From contig NZ_CP041335.1 in assembly GCF_008033135.1 (NCBI RefSeq), positions 248,001 to 312,000 of the forward strand: a stretch of 64,000 bases of DNA, given 5' to 3'. Each line of letters starts with the position of its first letter. Within the stretch, counting starts at the first letter, position 1. The notes under the pieces were generated by a model. It searched no databases and was not told the DNA's origin. It saw nothing but the letters and a program-made list of their open reading frames with translations. Of the stretch, positions 1-9,749 are shown piece after piece. The position numbers were made by a program, and so were the translations under genes. This stretch comes from Chitinolyticbacter meiyuanensis (GTDB lineage Bacteria > Pseudomonadota > Gammaproteobacteria > Burkholderiales > Chitinibacteraceae).

Positions 1-915
1 AGCCGGCCGGTGTACGAAGGCGACAGCTATCGCGGCACGCTGGGCCTCGATATCCAGCTGCAATCGCTGATACAGCGCCTGCGCGCCCGGCCGGTGCCGC
101 ATGCATCGCTGCAGCTGCTCACCCGCGACGGGCGCGACCTGCTCGGTGATCGCGCTAGCACCGTGCCCAAGGCAGTGGTCAGCGCGCGGCCGGGCCAGGT
201 GCTGAGCCACGATGGCGACAGCTATGCGGCGTTTCCGCTGCGCGCGGCCGATTGGGTGCTGGTCGCCAGGGCGCCGCGTGACGCGCTGGCGTGGGAGGCG
301 CTGAAGGCCACGTCGCTGATGGCCGGCGCGGTCCTGGCGGTGCTGTGCTGCCTGCTGCTGATGGTGTTACTGGGCCGCAGCATGCAGCAGGTGCAGCGCA
401 TGGCGATCAAGGATGCACTGACCGGGCTTTACAACCGCCGCCATTTCGATGAGGTGGCGCGGCTGGAATTCGCCCACCGACGCCGCAATGGCGGCTGGCT
501 GGGCCTCGCCATCGTCGACATCGATTACTTCAAGAAATACAACGACCACTACGGCCACCAGGAGGGCGACCGCGTCCTGGCACGGGTGGCCCAGGCGCTG
601 CGCAGTACGCTGCAGCGTGAGACCGATGGCGTGTTCCGCGTCGGCGGTGAGGAATTTGCCGTGCTGGTGAAGCTGGGTGACCCGGCCGACATGGCATTGC
701 TGCTGGAGCGGCTCTGCCAGGCGATACGCGATCTGGCTACGCCGCATGTACAGAGCGACTGGCAACGGGTAACGCTGTCGCTCGGGGCCACGGTGATCGG
801 CGGTGACGACACCACCGATGTCGACACCGCCTACCGCCAGGCCGACGCCGCGCTATACCGGGCCAAGCAAGGTGGCCGCAATCGCTATGCGCTGGAGGCG
901 TACGCAGAACGGTGA
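1..915 (+). CDS. Diguanylate cyclase with membrane sensor region (5' partial)
   Basis: Makes c-di-GMP from two GTP. The frame is open to the first base, so the start lies upstream; a GTG at 10 is only an internal candidate. Visible order: about 100 residues of a periplasmic sensor-like region, one hydrophobic segment (about 105-122, rich in Leu/Val/Cys), then a GGDEF domain. The domain carries DALTGLYNRRHF, DIDYFKKYND and an active-site GGEEF. An RETD product-inhibition (I-site) motif sits five residues before GGEEF, so the enzyme looks active and feedback-controlled. It ends 4 bp from the convergent TerB-like gene. The sensor ligand cannot be told from this fragment. Confidence 0.9.
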   Translation, partial: SRPVYEGDSYRGTLGLDIQLQSLIQRLRARPVPHASLQLLTRDGRDLLGDRASTVPKAVVSARPGQVLSHDGDSYAAFPLRAADWVLVARAPRDALAWEALKATSLMAGAVLAVLCCLLLMVLLGRSMQQVQRMAIKDALTGLYNRRHFDEVARLEFAHRRRNGGWLGLAIVDIDYFKKYNDHYGHQEGDRVLARVAQALRSTLQRETDGVFRVGGEEFAVLVKLGDPADMALLLERLCQAIRDLATPHVQSDWQRVTLSLGATVIGGDDTTDVDTAYRQADAALYRAKQGGRNRYALEAYAER

Positions 916-919
916 CGAC

Positions 920-2230
920 TCAGAGCCGGTACAGCGCCTTGATCAGGTCGAGCGCGGCCTGCTCCTCGCGGCTGATCTTGCCGAACAGCCCGCCGGAGGC
1001 ACTGGCCGCGGCGTGGCCAAGGTTGTACAGCTGCTGCTTGCTGTAGCGCGCCTGTACATTGTCCAGCTGCGCATCGAGGATGCTGCCGACCGCGCCGATG
1101 AACGCCGCCAGCTGCTCCAGCGGCTCGCCGTCGCCGGTCTGCAGCGCATCGGCCACCTGTTGCAGGTATTGCTCCGGTGCTTGCTGCACCAGCGGCAGAA
1201 TATCGCGCACCGCCACACCGAACGGATTGTCGATGGCGGCGAGGCGCTGGATTTCCCGCTGCAGGCTCTGCCGCTCCTTGTCGTCGATCCGCCCGTCGAC
1301 GCCAGCCACCAGCAGGAAGATCAGGCCGGGGGCGTGCTGTAGCAACCACTGCTCAGCCTGTGCGTTGTCGCTTGCTGGCGGTCCGCCTGCCTCGACCACC
1401 AGGTGTGGCCGGGCCGCCTCCAGCAGGCTGGCCCAGGCTGCCATGTCGAGGGCAGGGCAGTCGAGCAGGTCCTCGGAAATCCATTCGGCGCGCTCGCCCA
1501 GCAAGGCAACCAGCCGCTCGAACGGCAGCAGTGCCAGCCCGTCGTCGTCCCCCTGGTAGAGCGCGACCAGCTCGGCCCGCTCCCACAGCAGGCTGCGCGT
1601 TTCCGGTGCGTAGGTAGTGATGCGCTGCGCCACGCCCTCGCGTTCCACCACCATCACCTGGGGCTGGAACAGCCCGGCTTCCTCCGGATAGTTGAAGCGC
1701 TGGATCTTGTCGAACCAGCGATGGGCAATGCGCTTGGGCTCGCGCAGCAGGTCGGCGCGCAAGCGCGGCCCGGCATGCAGCGTGCGATCGAGCGTGGTGA
1801 GCTGGATGCTGGGATGCTCGCCGCGCAGGTACTGGCTCAGCACCATTTTCAGCGTGCTGCTGGCATGGCCCTTGGCCCATTCGGCATCGTACTTGGCACG
1901 AAAATCCGCCAGCGCCAGCGGTTCATCGTCCTCCGGCGCGATGGCGCTGCCGGCCAGATGGGCAAAGCCCATCGCAAAGCGCAGCGCCAGGATGTAGTCG
2001 GCCGGCGACGAGCCCGCCAGGATGCGCACGCGAACCTGCCCTTCGTCATATTCGATCTCGGTGCTGCGTGCCGACGCGCCCGGCCGGTGCCAGTGGCTGA
2101 TGCCGGCCGGCCACGGTCCGGCGGCCGGGAAATCGGCTTCCAGCGCAGCAAGTCCCTCGACCAGGATCACGCCGAGCAGCGCCTCCACAGCAGGTGGCTG
2201 GGCGAGCTGGACGTACAGGCTGTGGCTCAT
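920..2230 (-). CDS. TerB-like tellurite-resistance-domain protein, unknown role
   Basis: A 436-residue protein starting at ATG 2230, with GGAGAG upstream; a longer frame to 2299 lacks such support. The C-terminal ~120 residues are helical and acidic, with a DGRIDDKE segment resembling the metal-binding first helices of TerB-like domains. The N-terminal 270 residues are not recognised, apart from several Trp/Arg-rich stretches. There is no signal peptide or membrane span, so it is probably cytosolic. It converges on the diguanylate cyclase. The TerB assignment rests on pattern only; the family is associated with stress and envelope roles, and no specific function is claimed. Confidence 0.55.
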   Translation of the reverse strand: MSHSLYVQLAQPPAVEALLGVILVEGLAALEADFPAAGPWPAGISHWHRPGASARSTEIEYDEGQVRVRILAGSSPADYILALRFAMGFAHLAGSAIAPEDDEPLALADFRAKYDAEWAKGHASSTLKMVLSQYLRGEHPSIQLTTLDRTLHAGPRLRADLLREPKRIAHRWFDKIQRFNYPEEAGLFQPQVMVVEREGVAQRITTYAPETRSLLWERAELVALYQGDDDGLALLPFERLVALLGERAEWISEDLLDCPALDMAAWASLLEAARPHLVVEAGGPPASDNAQAEQWLLQHAPGLIFLLVAGVDGRIDDKERQSLQREIQRLAAIDNPFGVAVRDILPLVQQAPEQYLQQVADALQTGDGEPLEQLAAFIGAVGSILDAQLDNVQARYSKQQLYNLGHAAASASGGLFGKISREEQAALDLIKALYRL

Positions 2231-2387
2231 CGAGGCGGCTCTCCAGTATGCGGGGGTATCGGGCGACTCCATGCTGGAGCAGCCTGGCGGCGGCGGCAAG
2301 GCGGGCAGGCCGACCTGTCGCGGCGCGCGTGAAACCGGCGGATGTGCGGTGATAGAATATTGAGATCAATTCTCGTTACCAAGAATC

Positions 2388-3206
2388 ATGTCCCTGTTTT
2401 CCCGTGCCTCCCTGCTGCTTGCCATGACCTGCACCCTCGCCGGCTGCGCCACCTCGGTCCCGCCACAAGCTGGTCCTACCGTGCTACTGCTCGGTGAAGT
2501 CCACGACAATGCCGACGGCCATGCCCGGCGCTATGCCCAGCTGCAGCAGCGAGTCGAGGCCGGTTGGCGGCCGGTGATCGCGATGGAGCAGTTTGATCGT
2601 GAACGGCAGGCCGAGCTCGATGCCGCACTCGAATCCTGCACCGATGCCGATTGCGTGATCGCCGCCGCCACGCCGGCCAAGACCAGTTGGCAATGGCCGC
2701 TCTACAAGCCGGTGATCACGCTGGCGCTGCAGCACAAGCTGCCGCTCGCCGCGGCCAACCTGTCGCGCGCCGACGGGGCCAAGGTGGTACGCGAAGGCTT
2801 TGCCAGCGTGTTCGATGCCGCAACGCTCGCCCGCTACCGGCTGGACCAGCCACTGCCCGAGGCCCTGATGCGTGGCCAGGAGCATGAAGTCGATGTCGGC
2901 CATTGCGGCCAGCTGCCGCCTGCCATGCTGCCAGGCATGGCGAGGGCGCAGATCGCGCGTGATGTGTGGATGGCCAAGGTGCTCGAGGATCACGCAGCGC
3001 AAGGCGTGGTGCTGCTCGCCGGCAACGGCCATGTAAGGCGCGATCTGGGCGTACCGCAGTGGTTGACGCTGCCGGCTGGCCGCGTTGAGAGCGTGGGCTT
3101 CGTCGAGCGTCAGCCCGAAGCCGGCAGCTACGACCGCGTCGTCACCATTGCATCGCGGGCCGATCGGCCGGACCCGTGCGCCGGGCTGACGATGCCGCAG
3201 AAGTAG
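2388..3206 (+). CDS. ChaN-family lipoprotein (haem-binding/uptake type)
   Basis: A 272-residue lipoprotein: N-terminal signal peptide with lipobox LAGC (Cys about 20), so anchored to a membrane. The GEVHDN motif soon after is the hallmark of the ChaN/Tiki-like fold, and the later EQFDRERQ and GNGHVRRDLGVP segments also fit. ChaN from Campylobacter binds haem and is linked to iron uptake; that role here is by family only. No iron-uptake gene is adjacent. It ends 4 bp before the convergent chemoreceptor gene. Fold assignment is good, substrate less certain. Confidence 0.75.
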   Translation: MSLFSRASLLLAMTCTLAGCATSVPPQAGPTVLLLGEVHDNADGHARRYAQLQQRVEAGWRPVIAMEQFDRERQAELDAALESCTDADCVIAAATPAKTSWQWPLYKPVITLALQHKLPLAAANLSRADGAKVVREGFASVFDAATLARYRLDQPLPEALMRGQEHEVDVGHCGQLPPAMLPGMARAQIARDVWMAKVLEDHAAQGVVLLAGNGHVRRDLGVPQWLTLPAGRVESVGFVERQPEAGSYDRVVTIASRADRPDPCAGLTMPQK

Positions 3207-3210
3207 CGCC

Positions 3211-4536
3211 TCAGCGCACCTTGAGGCTGGCCACGGCGGAGAAGGTGTTGATCACCTCGCGCACTTGGCGGCTGGCATCGCGGATGCGGTCGATCGCGGC
3301 GCCGGCATCGTTGGCGTATTCCACGCCCTGCTCGGCTTGCTGCAGCATCTGGTTCACGCCGACGATGGCTGAACTCGTGCCGTCGCGGATCAGATCAATC
3401 ATCGATGCGATTTCGCGGGTGGAACTCGAGGTGCGCTCGGCCAGCTTGCGTACTTCGTCGGCCACGACCGCGAAGCCGCGGCCCTGTTCACCGGCCCGGG
3501 CCGCCTCGATGGCGGCGTTGAGCGCCAGCAGATTGGTCTGGTCGGCAATCTCGCGGATGGTGGCGACGATGGACGAGATACTGGAAGAGCGCCCGCCCAG
3601 CTCCTCGATCAGCTGCGACGAGGTGCGCGCGCTGGCAGCGATGTTGCGCATCTCGGAGGCCGCAGTCTCGATAACATGCGCACCCTGCTGCGACACCTGG
3701 TCGGTCTGCTCGGACAGCGTATAGGCCTCCTTCACGTGCTGCAGGTCGTTCTGGATACCCAGTTCGCGCTGTGTCACGTCGCGCGCGAACTTGATCACCT
3801 TGTAGACCTTGCCCTCGCCATCGATGATCGGGTTGTACGACGCCTCCAGCCACACCGTGCCACCGTTGGCGCCGCGTCGCTCGAACAGGCCGGTGACGAA
3901 TTCGCCAGCGTTGAGCCTGCGCCAGAAGGCCGCATACTCGGCACTCGCCGCGTAACCGGGATCGCAGAACAGCCGGTGATGCTTGCCGCGGATCTCGTCC
4001 AGCCGGTAGCCTATGGTGCGCAGGAAATTGTCGTTGGCGGTGAGGATGGTGCCGTCGGGCGCGAACTCGATCACCGCCAGCGCACGGTTGATCGCCTTGA
4101 TCTTGTTGGCCTGCTCCTCAGCCTGCACCACATGGGCCGTGATGTCCTGGGCGAACTTCACCACCCGCGCCAGCTGGCCGGCCGCATCGTAGACCGGGTT
4201 GTACGAAGCTTCCAGCCAGATCACCGAGCCATCCTTCTTCACCCGCTTGAACTCGCCGGACACATACTCGCCCTGCTGCAGCTTGCGCCAGAACGCGCTG
4301 TATTCCTGGCTGCCGGCATAGTCGGGCTGGCAGAACATGCGATGGTGCTGGCCAGCGATCTCGGCCAGCGTATAGCCGATGGTGCGCAGGAAATTGGCAT
4401 TGGCGGTGAGCACCGTACCATCCGGCCGGAACTCGATGATGGCCATCGAGCGATCCAGCGCGTCGAGCACGCCTTGCTGTATGGCCAGCTGCTGCTGCGC
4501 GTTGGCAAGTTGGTGCTGGGTCTGGCGGTTGAACAT
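3211..4536 (-). CDS. Soluble chemoreceptor with two PAS domains
   Basis: Methyl-accepting chemotaxis protein of 441 residues; relays signals to CheA/CheW. Start is ATG 4536 with GGAGA 8 bp upstream; in-frame upstream Met codons have no such site. Two similar PAS domains (about 20-120 and 145-240) each carry a [19 protein letters not shown] core, and each is followed by a PAC-type 'W(L)EASYNP' segment. The signalling hairpin tip ([19 protein letters not shown]) and EVRKLAER follow. There is no transmembrane segment, so it is cytoplasmic, like Aer-type redox/energy sensors; haem or flavin is possible in the PAS pockets. The two PAS copies look like an internal duplication. Confidence 0.9.
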   Translation of the reverse strand: MFNRQTQHQLANAQQQLAIQQGVLDALDRSMAIIEFRPDGTVLTANANFLRTIGYTLAEIAGQHHRMFCQPDYAGSQEYSAFWRKLQQGEYVSGEFKRVKKDGSVIWLEASYNPVYDAAGQLARVVKFAQDITAHVVQAEEQANKIKAINRALAVIEFAPDGTILTANDNFLRTIGYRLDEIRGKHHRLFCDPGYAASAEYAAFWRRLNAGEFVTGLFERRGANGGTVWLEASYNPIIDGEGKVYKVIKFARDVTQRELGIQNDLQHVKEAYTLSEQTDQVSQQGAHVIETAASEMRNIAASARTSSQLIEELGGRSSSISSIVATIREIADQTNLLALNAAIEAARAGEQGRGFAVVADEVRKLAERTSSSTREIASMIDLIRDGTSSAIVGVNQMLQQAEQGVEYANDAGAAIDRIRDASRQVREVINTFSAVASLKVR

Positions 4537-4770
4537 GGTTGATCGTCTCCACGAAAGCGCATTCATATCGGTCAGTGCAAGCAAGCCTGAATATCCTGTT
4601 CAAGTTAGATCAACCAAAAATGAGCGGAAGATTAAAATCGATTCATGATTCGCCTAAGGTTGCTTTCACCAGCCGAGTGGAAGCAGGGCACCTGCAACGA
4701 CGTCGGTGCTTGATCTGTATGGCATACGGGGGTTTCACCGCCTGCCGTGTGCCAAGCAGCGGGCAAACGA

Positions 4771-4800
4771 AAAAGCACCCGATTTGCATCGGGTGCTTTT
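4771..4800 (-). terminator. Rho-independent terminator after hslU
   Basis: A near-perfect inverted repeat: 13-base arms aaaagcacccgat and atcgggtgctttt around a 4-base loop (ttgc). On the minus strand the stem ends in a T-run, about 60 bp past the hslU stop. The 278-bp spacer 4585-4862 holds this and presumably the chemoreceptor promoter; I see nothing else in it. Confidence 0.85.
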
Positions 4801-4862
4801 AAGCACTTGGTCAGGACGATGGCATGGGTGCGCCATTACCCAACGAGGTCATGGATACAAAC

Positions 4863-6188
4863 TTACAGCACGTAGCGCGCCAGATCCTCGTCGCGCGAGA
4901 CGGCGCCCAGGCGCGCTTCCACGTAGCCAGCGTCGACGGTCACGCGACCGCTCCTGGCGTCGAACGACACCTCCTCCAGCAGCTTTTCCATCACCGTGTG
5001 CAAACGGCGGGCGCCGATATTCTCGGTGGACTCGTTCACCTGCCAGGCAATCTCGGCAAGGCGCTTCACGCCCTCGTCGGTGAAATCGAGCTCGACGCCT
5101 TCGGTCGCGAGCAGGGCCTGGTATTGCTTGGTAAGGCAGGCGTCGGTACCGGTAAGGATGCTGGCGAAGTCGTCGACCGACAACGAAGCGAGCTCCACCC
5201 GGATCGGTAGCCGGCCCTGCAGCTCGGGGATCAGGTCGGATGGCTTGGCCAGCTGGAACGCGCCGCTGGCGATGAACAGCACGTGGTCGGTCTTGATCAT
5301 GCCGTACTTGGTGGTGACGGTCGTGCCCTCCACCAGCGGCAGCAGGTCGCGCTGCACGCCCTGGCGGCTGACTTCGCCGGCGGCGCCCTCGGCGCGGCTC
5401 GTCACCTTGTCGATCTCGTCGATGAACACGATGCCGCTCTGCTCGACCGCCTGAACCGCCTCGGCGCGCAGGTCGTCCTCGTTCACCAGCTTGGCGGCCT
5501 CCTCCTCGGTGAGCAACTTGAGCGCGTCGGGCACCTTGAGCTTCTGCGGCTTCTTCTTGTCGCCGAAGGCGCCCTTGAACATGCCCTGCAGCTGGCTGGC
5601 GAAATCCTCCATGCCGGGCGGCGTAAGCACTTCCATATTGGGCTGGGCAATGGCGACGTCGACCTCGATCTCCTTGTCGTCGAACTTGCCCTCGCGCAGC
5701 TTCTTGCGGAATTTCTGCCGGGTTTCGTTGCCGCTCTCGTCGTCGTTCACCGTGGCGAACGGGTTCTTTGGCGGCGGCGGCAGCAGGATGTCGAGCACGC
5801 GATCCTCGGCGGCATCCTCGGCGCGCACGCGGTTCTTGCGGATCGCCGTGTCACGCACCTGCTTGAAGGCGATCTCGGCGAGATCGCGGATGATGCTGTC
5901 GACGTCCTTGCCCACGTAGCCCACTTCGGTGAACTTGGTCGCCTCCACCTTGATGAAGGGCGCATCGGCGAGCTTGGCGAGGCGCCGGGCGATCTCGGTC
6001 TTGCCGACGCCGGTAGGGCCGATCATCAGGATGTTCTTGGGCGTGATTTCGTGGCGCAGCGGCTCGTCCACCTGCTGGCGGCGCCAGCGATTGCGCAGCG
6101 CGATGGCGACAGCCTTCTTGGCATCGCGCTGGCCGACGATGTGCTTGTCGAGTTCGTGGACGATTTCCTGCGGGGTCATGGTGCTCAT
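4863..6188 (-). CDS. hslU: HslU, ATPase subunit of the HslUV (ClpYQ) protease
   Basis: AAA+ unfoldase that feeds proteins to the HslV peptidase in the cytoplasm. The 441 residues match the family length. Seen: N-terminal [16 protein letters not shown], Walker [16 protein letters not shown], the [12 protein letters not shown] pore region, the variable I-domain, Walker [10 protein letters not shown] and the sensor-2 region [15 protein letters not shown]. Start is ATG 6188 with AGGAA upstream. hslV normally lies directly upstream in the same operon, but here the upstream gene is a divergent sphingomyelinase and no HslV frame exists in the window. The gene itself looks intact. Confidence 0.97.
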   Translation of the reverse strand: MSTMTPQEIVHELDKHIVGQRDAKKAVAIALRNRWRRQQVDEPLRHEITPKNILMIGPTGVGKTEIARRLAKLADAPFIKVEATKFTEVGYVGKDVDSIIRDLAEIAFKQVRDTAIRKNRVRAEDAAEDRVLDILLPPPPKNPFATVNDDESGNETRQKFRKKLREGKFDDKEIEVDVAIAQPNMEVLTPPGMEDFASQLQGMFKGAFGDKKKPQKLKVPDALKLLTEEEAAKLVNEDDLRAEAVQAVEQSGIVFIDEIDKVTSRAEGAAGEVSRQGVQRDLLPLVEGTTVTTKYGMIKTDHVLFIASGAFQLAKPSDLIPELQGRLPIRVELASLSVDDFASILTGTDACLTKQYQALLATEGVELDFTDEGVKRLAEIAWQVNESTENIGARRLHTVMEKLLEEVSFDARSGRVTVDAGYVEARLGAVSRDEDLARYVL

Positions 6189-6353
6189 GGCGTGTTCCTG
6201 TGCGCTATGCCCGCCAGTTGGGGGCTGGAGCGGCCGATTTAAAGCCGGCACCGCTGTAACAATGGTGACCTGCCGTCGTCATCTGCCATTGATCTAGACG
6301 TCATGATGTATGGGTAGTCTGCCGACCAGACCAACCATGGTAGGGGAGACACC

Positions 6354-7673
6354 ATGACATCCTGGCTGCGCAACACGCTCGCCGCCCTGGCCTTGCTGGC
6401 CGGCGCGGCGCAAGCTGAAACCTATGTGTACGTAACCAACACCACCCCGCATACCGTCAGCGTGAGCACCGCGCAAAGCGGCGACGGCACGCTGGCCCGC
6501 GGCGACAGCTGGGGCACGGAGGCCACCAGCATCCCGCCGTACGCCACCCGCCGCGTGCTGTGGATGAACCGCAACGTCGGCATCAAGAACGGCAAAAGCT
6601 ATTACTTCGATACCAAGGTGAGCGGTGGCGGCAGCACGGTGACACTGCGGCAGAAGCTGACCGGCACCTGGGCCTCCAGCAACCTGTGGCAAGCGGCGCG
6701 TGGCGCGGATTTCGACGAGCCGTGGTACGGCGATCGTGCCATCCACAACCGCGACACCCAATACGCCGGCAAGGCCTCGGTGATGTCGTACCGTGCCGAA
6801 TTCACCGGCGGCTATGACGATGTGTACTACGTGATCCACAACCGCAACGCGGTCGAACCCGCCAGCGGCCAGAATGATTTCAAGCTGCTCACCTACAACG
6901 TCTGGGCCTTGCCGCCGATCTCCAGCAACAACTGCGCGCGGCTCGACGAGATCGCCAACAACCTGGCCGGCTACGACGCGGTCACCGTGCAGGAGCTGTT
7001 CGACAACGACTGCCGCGCCCAATTCCTGGCCAAGGTACGCACGGCCTTCCCCTATCAGTCGCAGTTGGTGGACATCCCCAGCAACATCCTGCAGGACGGC
7101 GGCACGATGATACTGTCGCGCTGGCCCATCCTCGTCGACCGGACACTGGTGTTCGACCAGTGCACCGGCAGCGACTGCCTTGCCAACAAGGGTGCAAACT
7201 ACGTGCAGGTGCTGAAAAACGGCAAGGTCTACCACCTCGCCAACACCCACGCGCCGTCGTTCGATACCGACGAGGCCCGGCAGATGCGCCGCTACGCCTT
7301 CGGCCAGATCCGCACGCTGCTCGATGGCCAGCAGATCCCCGCTGCCGACGCGCTGCTGATCGCCGGTGACATGAACGTGAACAAGTACAAGTTCCCGGAC
7401 GATTACGCACAGATGCAAAGCATCCTGCGCGCCACCGCGCCCACCAGCACCGGCTACGTGAACACCTTCGATGCCAGCGTGAACCTGAACGCGGGCAACG
7501 GTGTTTCCGGCGGCACCGTCGAATACCTGGACTACGTGCTGGTCGGCAACGGCCACCGCCCGCCACGCACCGCCAGCAACGACGTGCGCGTATTGCGCAC
7601 ATTGCGCAGCGACCTGTGGAAGGTACGTGACCTGTCTGACCACTTCCCGGTCGCCGGCCTGTTCGCCTACTGA
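6354..7673 (+). CDS. Secreted sphingomyelinase C (EEP-fold phosphodiesterase)
   Basis: Hydrolyses sphingomyelin to ceramide and phosphocholine (by family). 439 residues with a signal peptide (LAALALLAGAAQA), so exported. Residues about 20-165 form an extra N-terminal beta-rich domain. The catalytic endonuclease/exonuclease/phosphatase domain follows, with LTYNVWALP, VQELFDN (metal Glu), NTHAPS, GDMNVNKYK and a terminal SDHFPV (catalytic His). The stop overlaps the next start by one base (TGATG), so it is co-translated with a lipase-chaperone-like gene. Possible roles are virulence or lipid scavenging. Other substrates such as lysophospholipids or phosphatidylcholine cannot be excluded. Confidence 0.87.
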   Translation: MTSWLRNTLAALALLAGAAQAETYVYVTNTTPHTVSVSTAQSGDGTLARGDSWGTEATSIPPYATRRVLWMNRNVGIKNGKSYYFDTKVSGGGSTVTLRQKLTGTWASSNLWQAARGADFDEPWYGDRAIHNRDTQYAGKASVMSYRAEFTGGYDDVYYVIHNRNAVEPASGQNDFKLLTYNVWALPPISSNNCARLDEIANNLAGYDAVTVQELFDNDCRAQFLAKVRTAFPYQSQLVDIPSNILQDGGTMILSRWPILVDRTLVFDQCTGSDCLANKGANYVQVLKNGKVYHLANTHAPSFDTDEARQMRRYAFGQIRTLLDGQQIPAADALLIAGDMNVNKYKFPDDYAQMQSILRATAPTSTGYVNTFDASVNLNAGNGVSGGTVEYLDYVLVGNGHRPPRTASNDVRVLRTLRSDLWKVRDLSDHFPVAGLFAY

Positions 7674-8653
7674 TGCGGCGTATCCTGATCGCGCTCGCGC
7701 TGCTCGCCGGCAGCGCGGGCGCGGCCTGGCTGTGGTGGCCGGCAAGCAGTGATGAGGCAGCGGCAATGGCTGCGCCGGCGACCTCGCCCAGCCCGAACGC
7801 CGCGGCCAACGGTGCAGCAGCCGGTGCACTGTTCGCCGGCCGCTGGGGGGAGGGTGCACCGCCACCGGACAGTGGCGAACGGCTGGCGCAGGGCCTCGCC
7901 ACGCTGACCCGGACTGGGCCCAGCGCAATTGCCGCAGGACGGCTGCAGGACTGGTGGCGCGATGGCCAGGCACTGTGCCGGGCGCAGCAGCTGGCCGATT
8001 GCCGCCAGCTGTTGCTCGACAGCCTGGCGGAGTGGCCCGATGCCCAGGCCGCCGCCGTGGTCCGCACGGCACTGGAAAAACTGCCTGAAGTCGATGTGGC
8101 CGAGCAGCGCCTGGTGCAATCGATGAACACGCCGCTGTCCGAGCGCTTGGCGAAGCTGTCGGCGCTGCGCCGCGCGCTGATGGGCGAGGAAGCCGCCGCC
8201 GCTTGGTTCGGCCGCGAAGAGGCCATGGTGGCATTTCGCGCGGCAGTGAACGCATTCGCACAAAGCCCGCAAGCCCGCGCCATGCCGCAGTCCGCACGCA
8301 TGCAGCAGGTCGAGGCCTTGCGCCGCCAGCACTATGGCGCCTACTACGCCGAGCTGAAGGTCGCCGAAGGCGCGCAGACCGGCTACCAGATCGAATATGG
8401 CCTCGCACAGCTCAATGCGCGCGATGTCGCCGCCGACGCTGCCTTGCGCCAGCAGTTGCAGGCACGGTATTTCGATCCGGCCACCGCGCAGGCGATGGCG
8501 ACGCTGGATGCCGATCATGCTGCCCAGCAAGCGCGGCAACGAGCATACGCCGCAGCACTGGCCGAACTCGAGGCACGCCATGCCGATCGCGACAGCACGG
8601 CTTACCAGCAGCAACTGGCAGCATTGCGGCAACGGCTGTTCGCCAGCCCCTAG
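7673..8653 (+). CDS. Lipase-chaperone-like (LifO/Lif family) membrane foldase
   Basis: 326 residues: short cytoplasmic start, one membrane anchor (about 4-22), an Ala/Pro-rich linker, then a long helical periplasmic region. The second half resembles steric lipase foldases: ERLAKLSALRRALMG followed by WFGREEA, and near the end FDPATAQAMATLD, RQRAYAAALAEL and LRQRLF, matching the C-terminal pattern of LifO. The RxxFDY motif that marks the first mini-domain of classical Lif proteins is not visible. It overlaps the sphingomyelinase stop by one base, so that enzyme is the likely client (inference). No lipase gene is nearby. Confidence 0.65.
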   Translation: MRRILIALALLAGSAGAAWLWWPASSDEAAAMAAPATSPSPNAAANGAAAGALFAGRWGEGAPPPDSGERLAQGLATLTRTGPSAIAAGRLQDWWRDGQALCRAQQLADCRQLLLDSLAEWPDAQAAAVVRTALEKLPEVDVAEQRLVQSMNTPLSERLAKLSALRRALMGEEAAAAWFGREEAMVAFRAAVNAFAQSPQARAMPQSARMQQVEALRRQHYGAYYAELKVAEGAQTGYQIEYGLAQLNARDVAADAALRQQLQARYFDPATAQAMATLDADHAAQQARQRAYAAALAELEARHADRDSTAYQQQLAALRQRLFASP

Positions 8654-8779
8654 TCCATGAACTCGTGCGCTTTGGCAAGTGCATGCCGACGCAATACGCG
8701 CCGTGGGATAGGCTGTATCGCGCCAAATCCCGACAGGCTGTAACGTGCCAGCGGATACTGGAGCTGTTATCTTGCGTCA

Positions 8780-9655
8780 ATGAAGCTGACCCTTTCACCG
8801 CGCGCACTGCTCGCGCTCTGCCTCGCTGCGATGTACGTGGTATGGGGCTCCACCTACCTGGGCATCCGCATCGGCGTCGAGGGCCTGCCGCCCTTGCTGC
8901 TGGCTGCCCTGCGCTTTCTCGCCGCCGGCGGCGTCATGCTGGCCTTCCTGCGCTGGCGCGGCGTGCCATGGCCGGCACGCCATGAAATGCGCAACGCCGC
9001 AGTGATCGGCACGCTGATGCTGGCCGTCGGCAACGGCGCCGTCTGCGTGGCCGAGAAAACCGTGCCCTCGGGCTTGGCAGCACTCTTGGTCGCCTGCGGC
9101 CCGTTGTTCGCCATCCTGATCGCCTGGGCCTGGGGCAACCGGCCGCGTGCCGCCGAATGGCTGGGCATTGCACTCGGCCTCGCTGGCGTTGCCGTGCTCA
9201 ACCTCGACCATCGCCTAGCGGCCAGCCCGCTCGGCTTCGCGCTGATCGTGCTGGCCGCCGCCACCTGGGCCTTCGCCTCGGTACTGCAGGGCCGCATCGC
9301 CATGCCGGCCGGGCCGATGTCGGCAACGATCCAGATGCTGGCAGGCGGTGTGGTGCTGACCATCGCCTCGCTGCTGTTCGGCGAGCGCATGCCGGCGAGC
9401 GTGCCGTGGCAAAGCTGGGCCGCGCTGGCCTATCTCACGGTGTTCGGCTCCATCGTCGCCTACAACGCCTACGTCTATGTGCTGCGCCACGCCCGGCCGG
9501 CGTTGGCGATGAGCTATGCCTACGTCAATCCGGCCATCGCGGTGGCGCTTGGCGCGTTGCTCGGCGGCGAGTTGATCACCGGCCCCATCGTCGCCGGCAT
9601 GGTGGTGATCCTGGCTGGCGTGGTGTTGATCGCGCTCGGCAACCAGCGGCGCTGA
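8780..9655 (+). CDS. yedA: YedA-type drug/metabolite exporter (EamA, DMT superfamily)
   Basis: Inner-membrane protein of 291 residues with about ten hydrophobic segments arranged as two EamA repeats. It opens with the family pattern YVVWGSTYLGIRIGVEGLPPLLLAALRF, split here as WGSTYLGIRIG and PPLLLAALRF. The second repeat has AYNAYVYVLRH and a closing YVNPAIAVALG. YedA-like proteins export small metabolites or amino-acid-like compounds; the substrate is unknown. It is a monocistronic-looking gene between the foldase-like gene and a response regulator. A second, distinct DMT member lies at 57882-58760. Confidence 0.85.
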   Translation: MKLTLSPRALLALCLAAMYVVWGSTYLGIRIGVEGLPPLLLAALRFLAAGGVMLAFLRWRGVPWPARHEMRNAAVIGTLMLAVGNGAVCVAEKTVPSGLAALLVACGPLFAILIAWAWGNRPRAAEWLGIALGLAGVAVLNLDHRLAASPLGFALIVLAAATWAFASVLQGRIAMPAGPMSATIQMLAGGVVLTIASLLFGERMPASVPWQSWAALAYLTVFGSIVAYNAYVYVLRHARPALAMSYAYVNPAIAVALGALLGGELITGPIVAGMVVILAGVVLIALGNQRR

Positions 9656-9749
9656 TCCGCCCATCCCCGCCACGCCGACTATAGTGGTCGTAGTCCGCAC
9701 GCACAGCGGACAGGCGCCGCACGGCGTGATACCGACGAGGGTGGGGCGC

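Noticed and set aside
6294..8408. A 704-codon open frame on the minus strand
   Set aside because: It lies antisense to the sphingomyelinase and foldase-like genes, has low-complexity Ala/Arg/Gly composition and no family motif; typical shadow frame in high-GC DNA.
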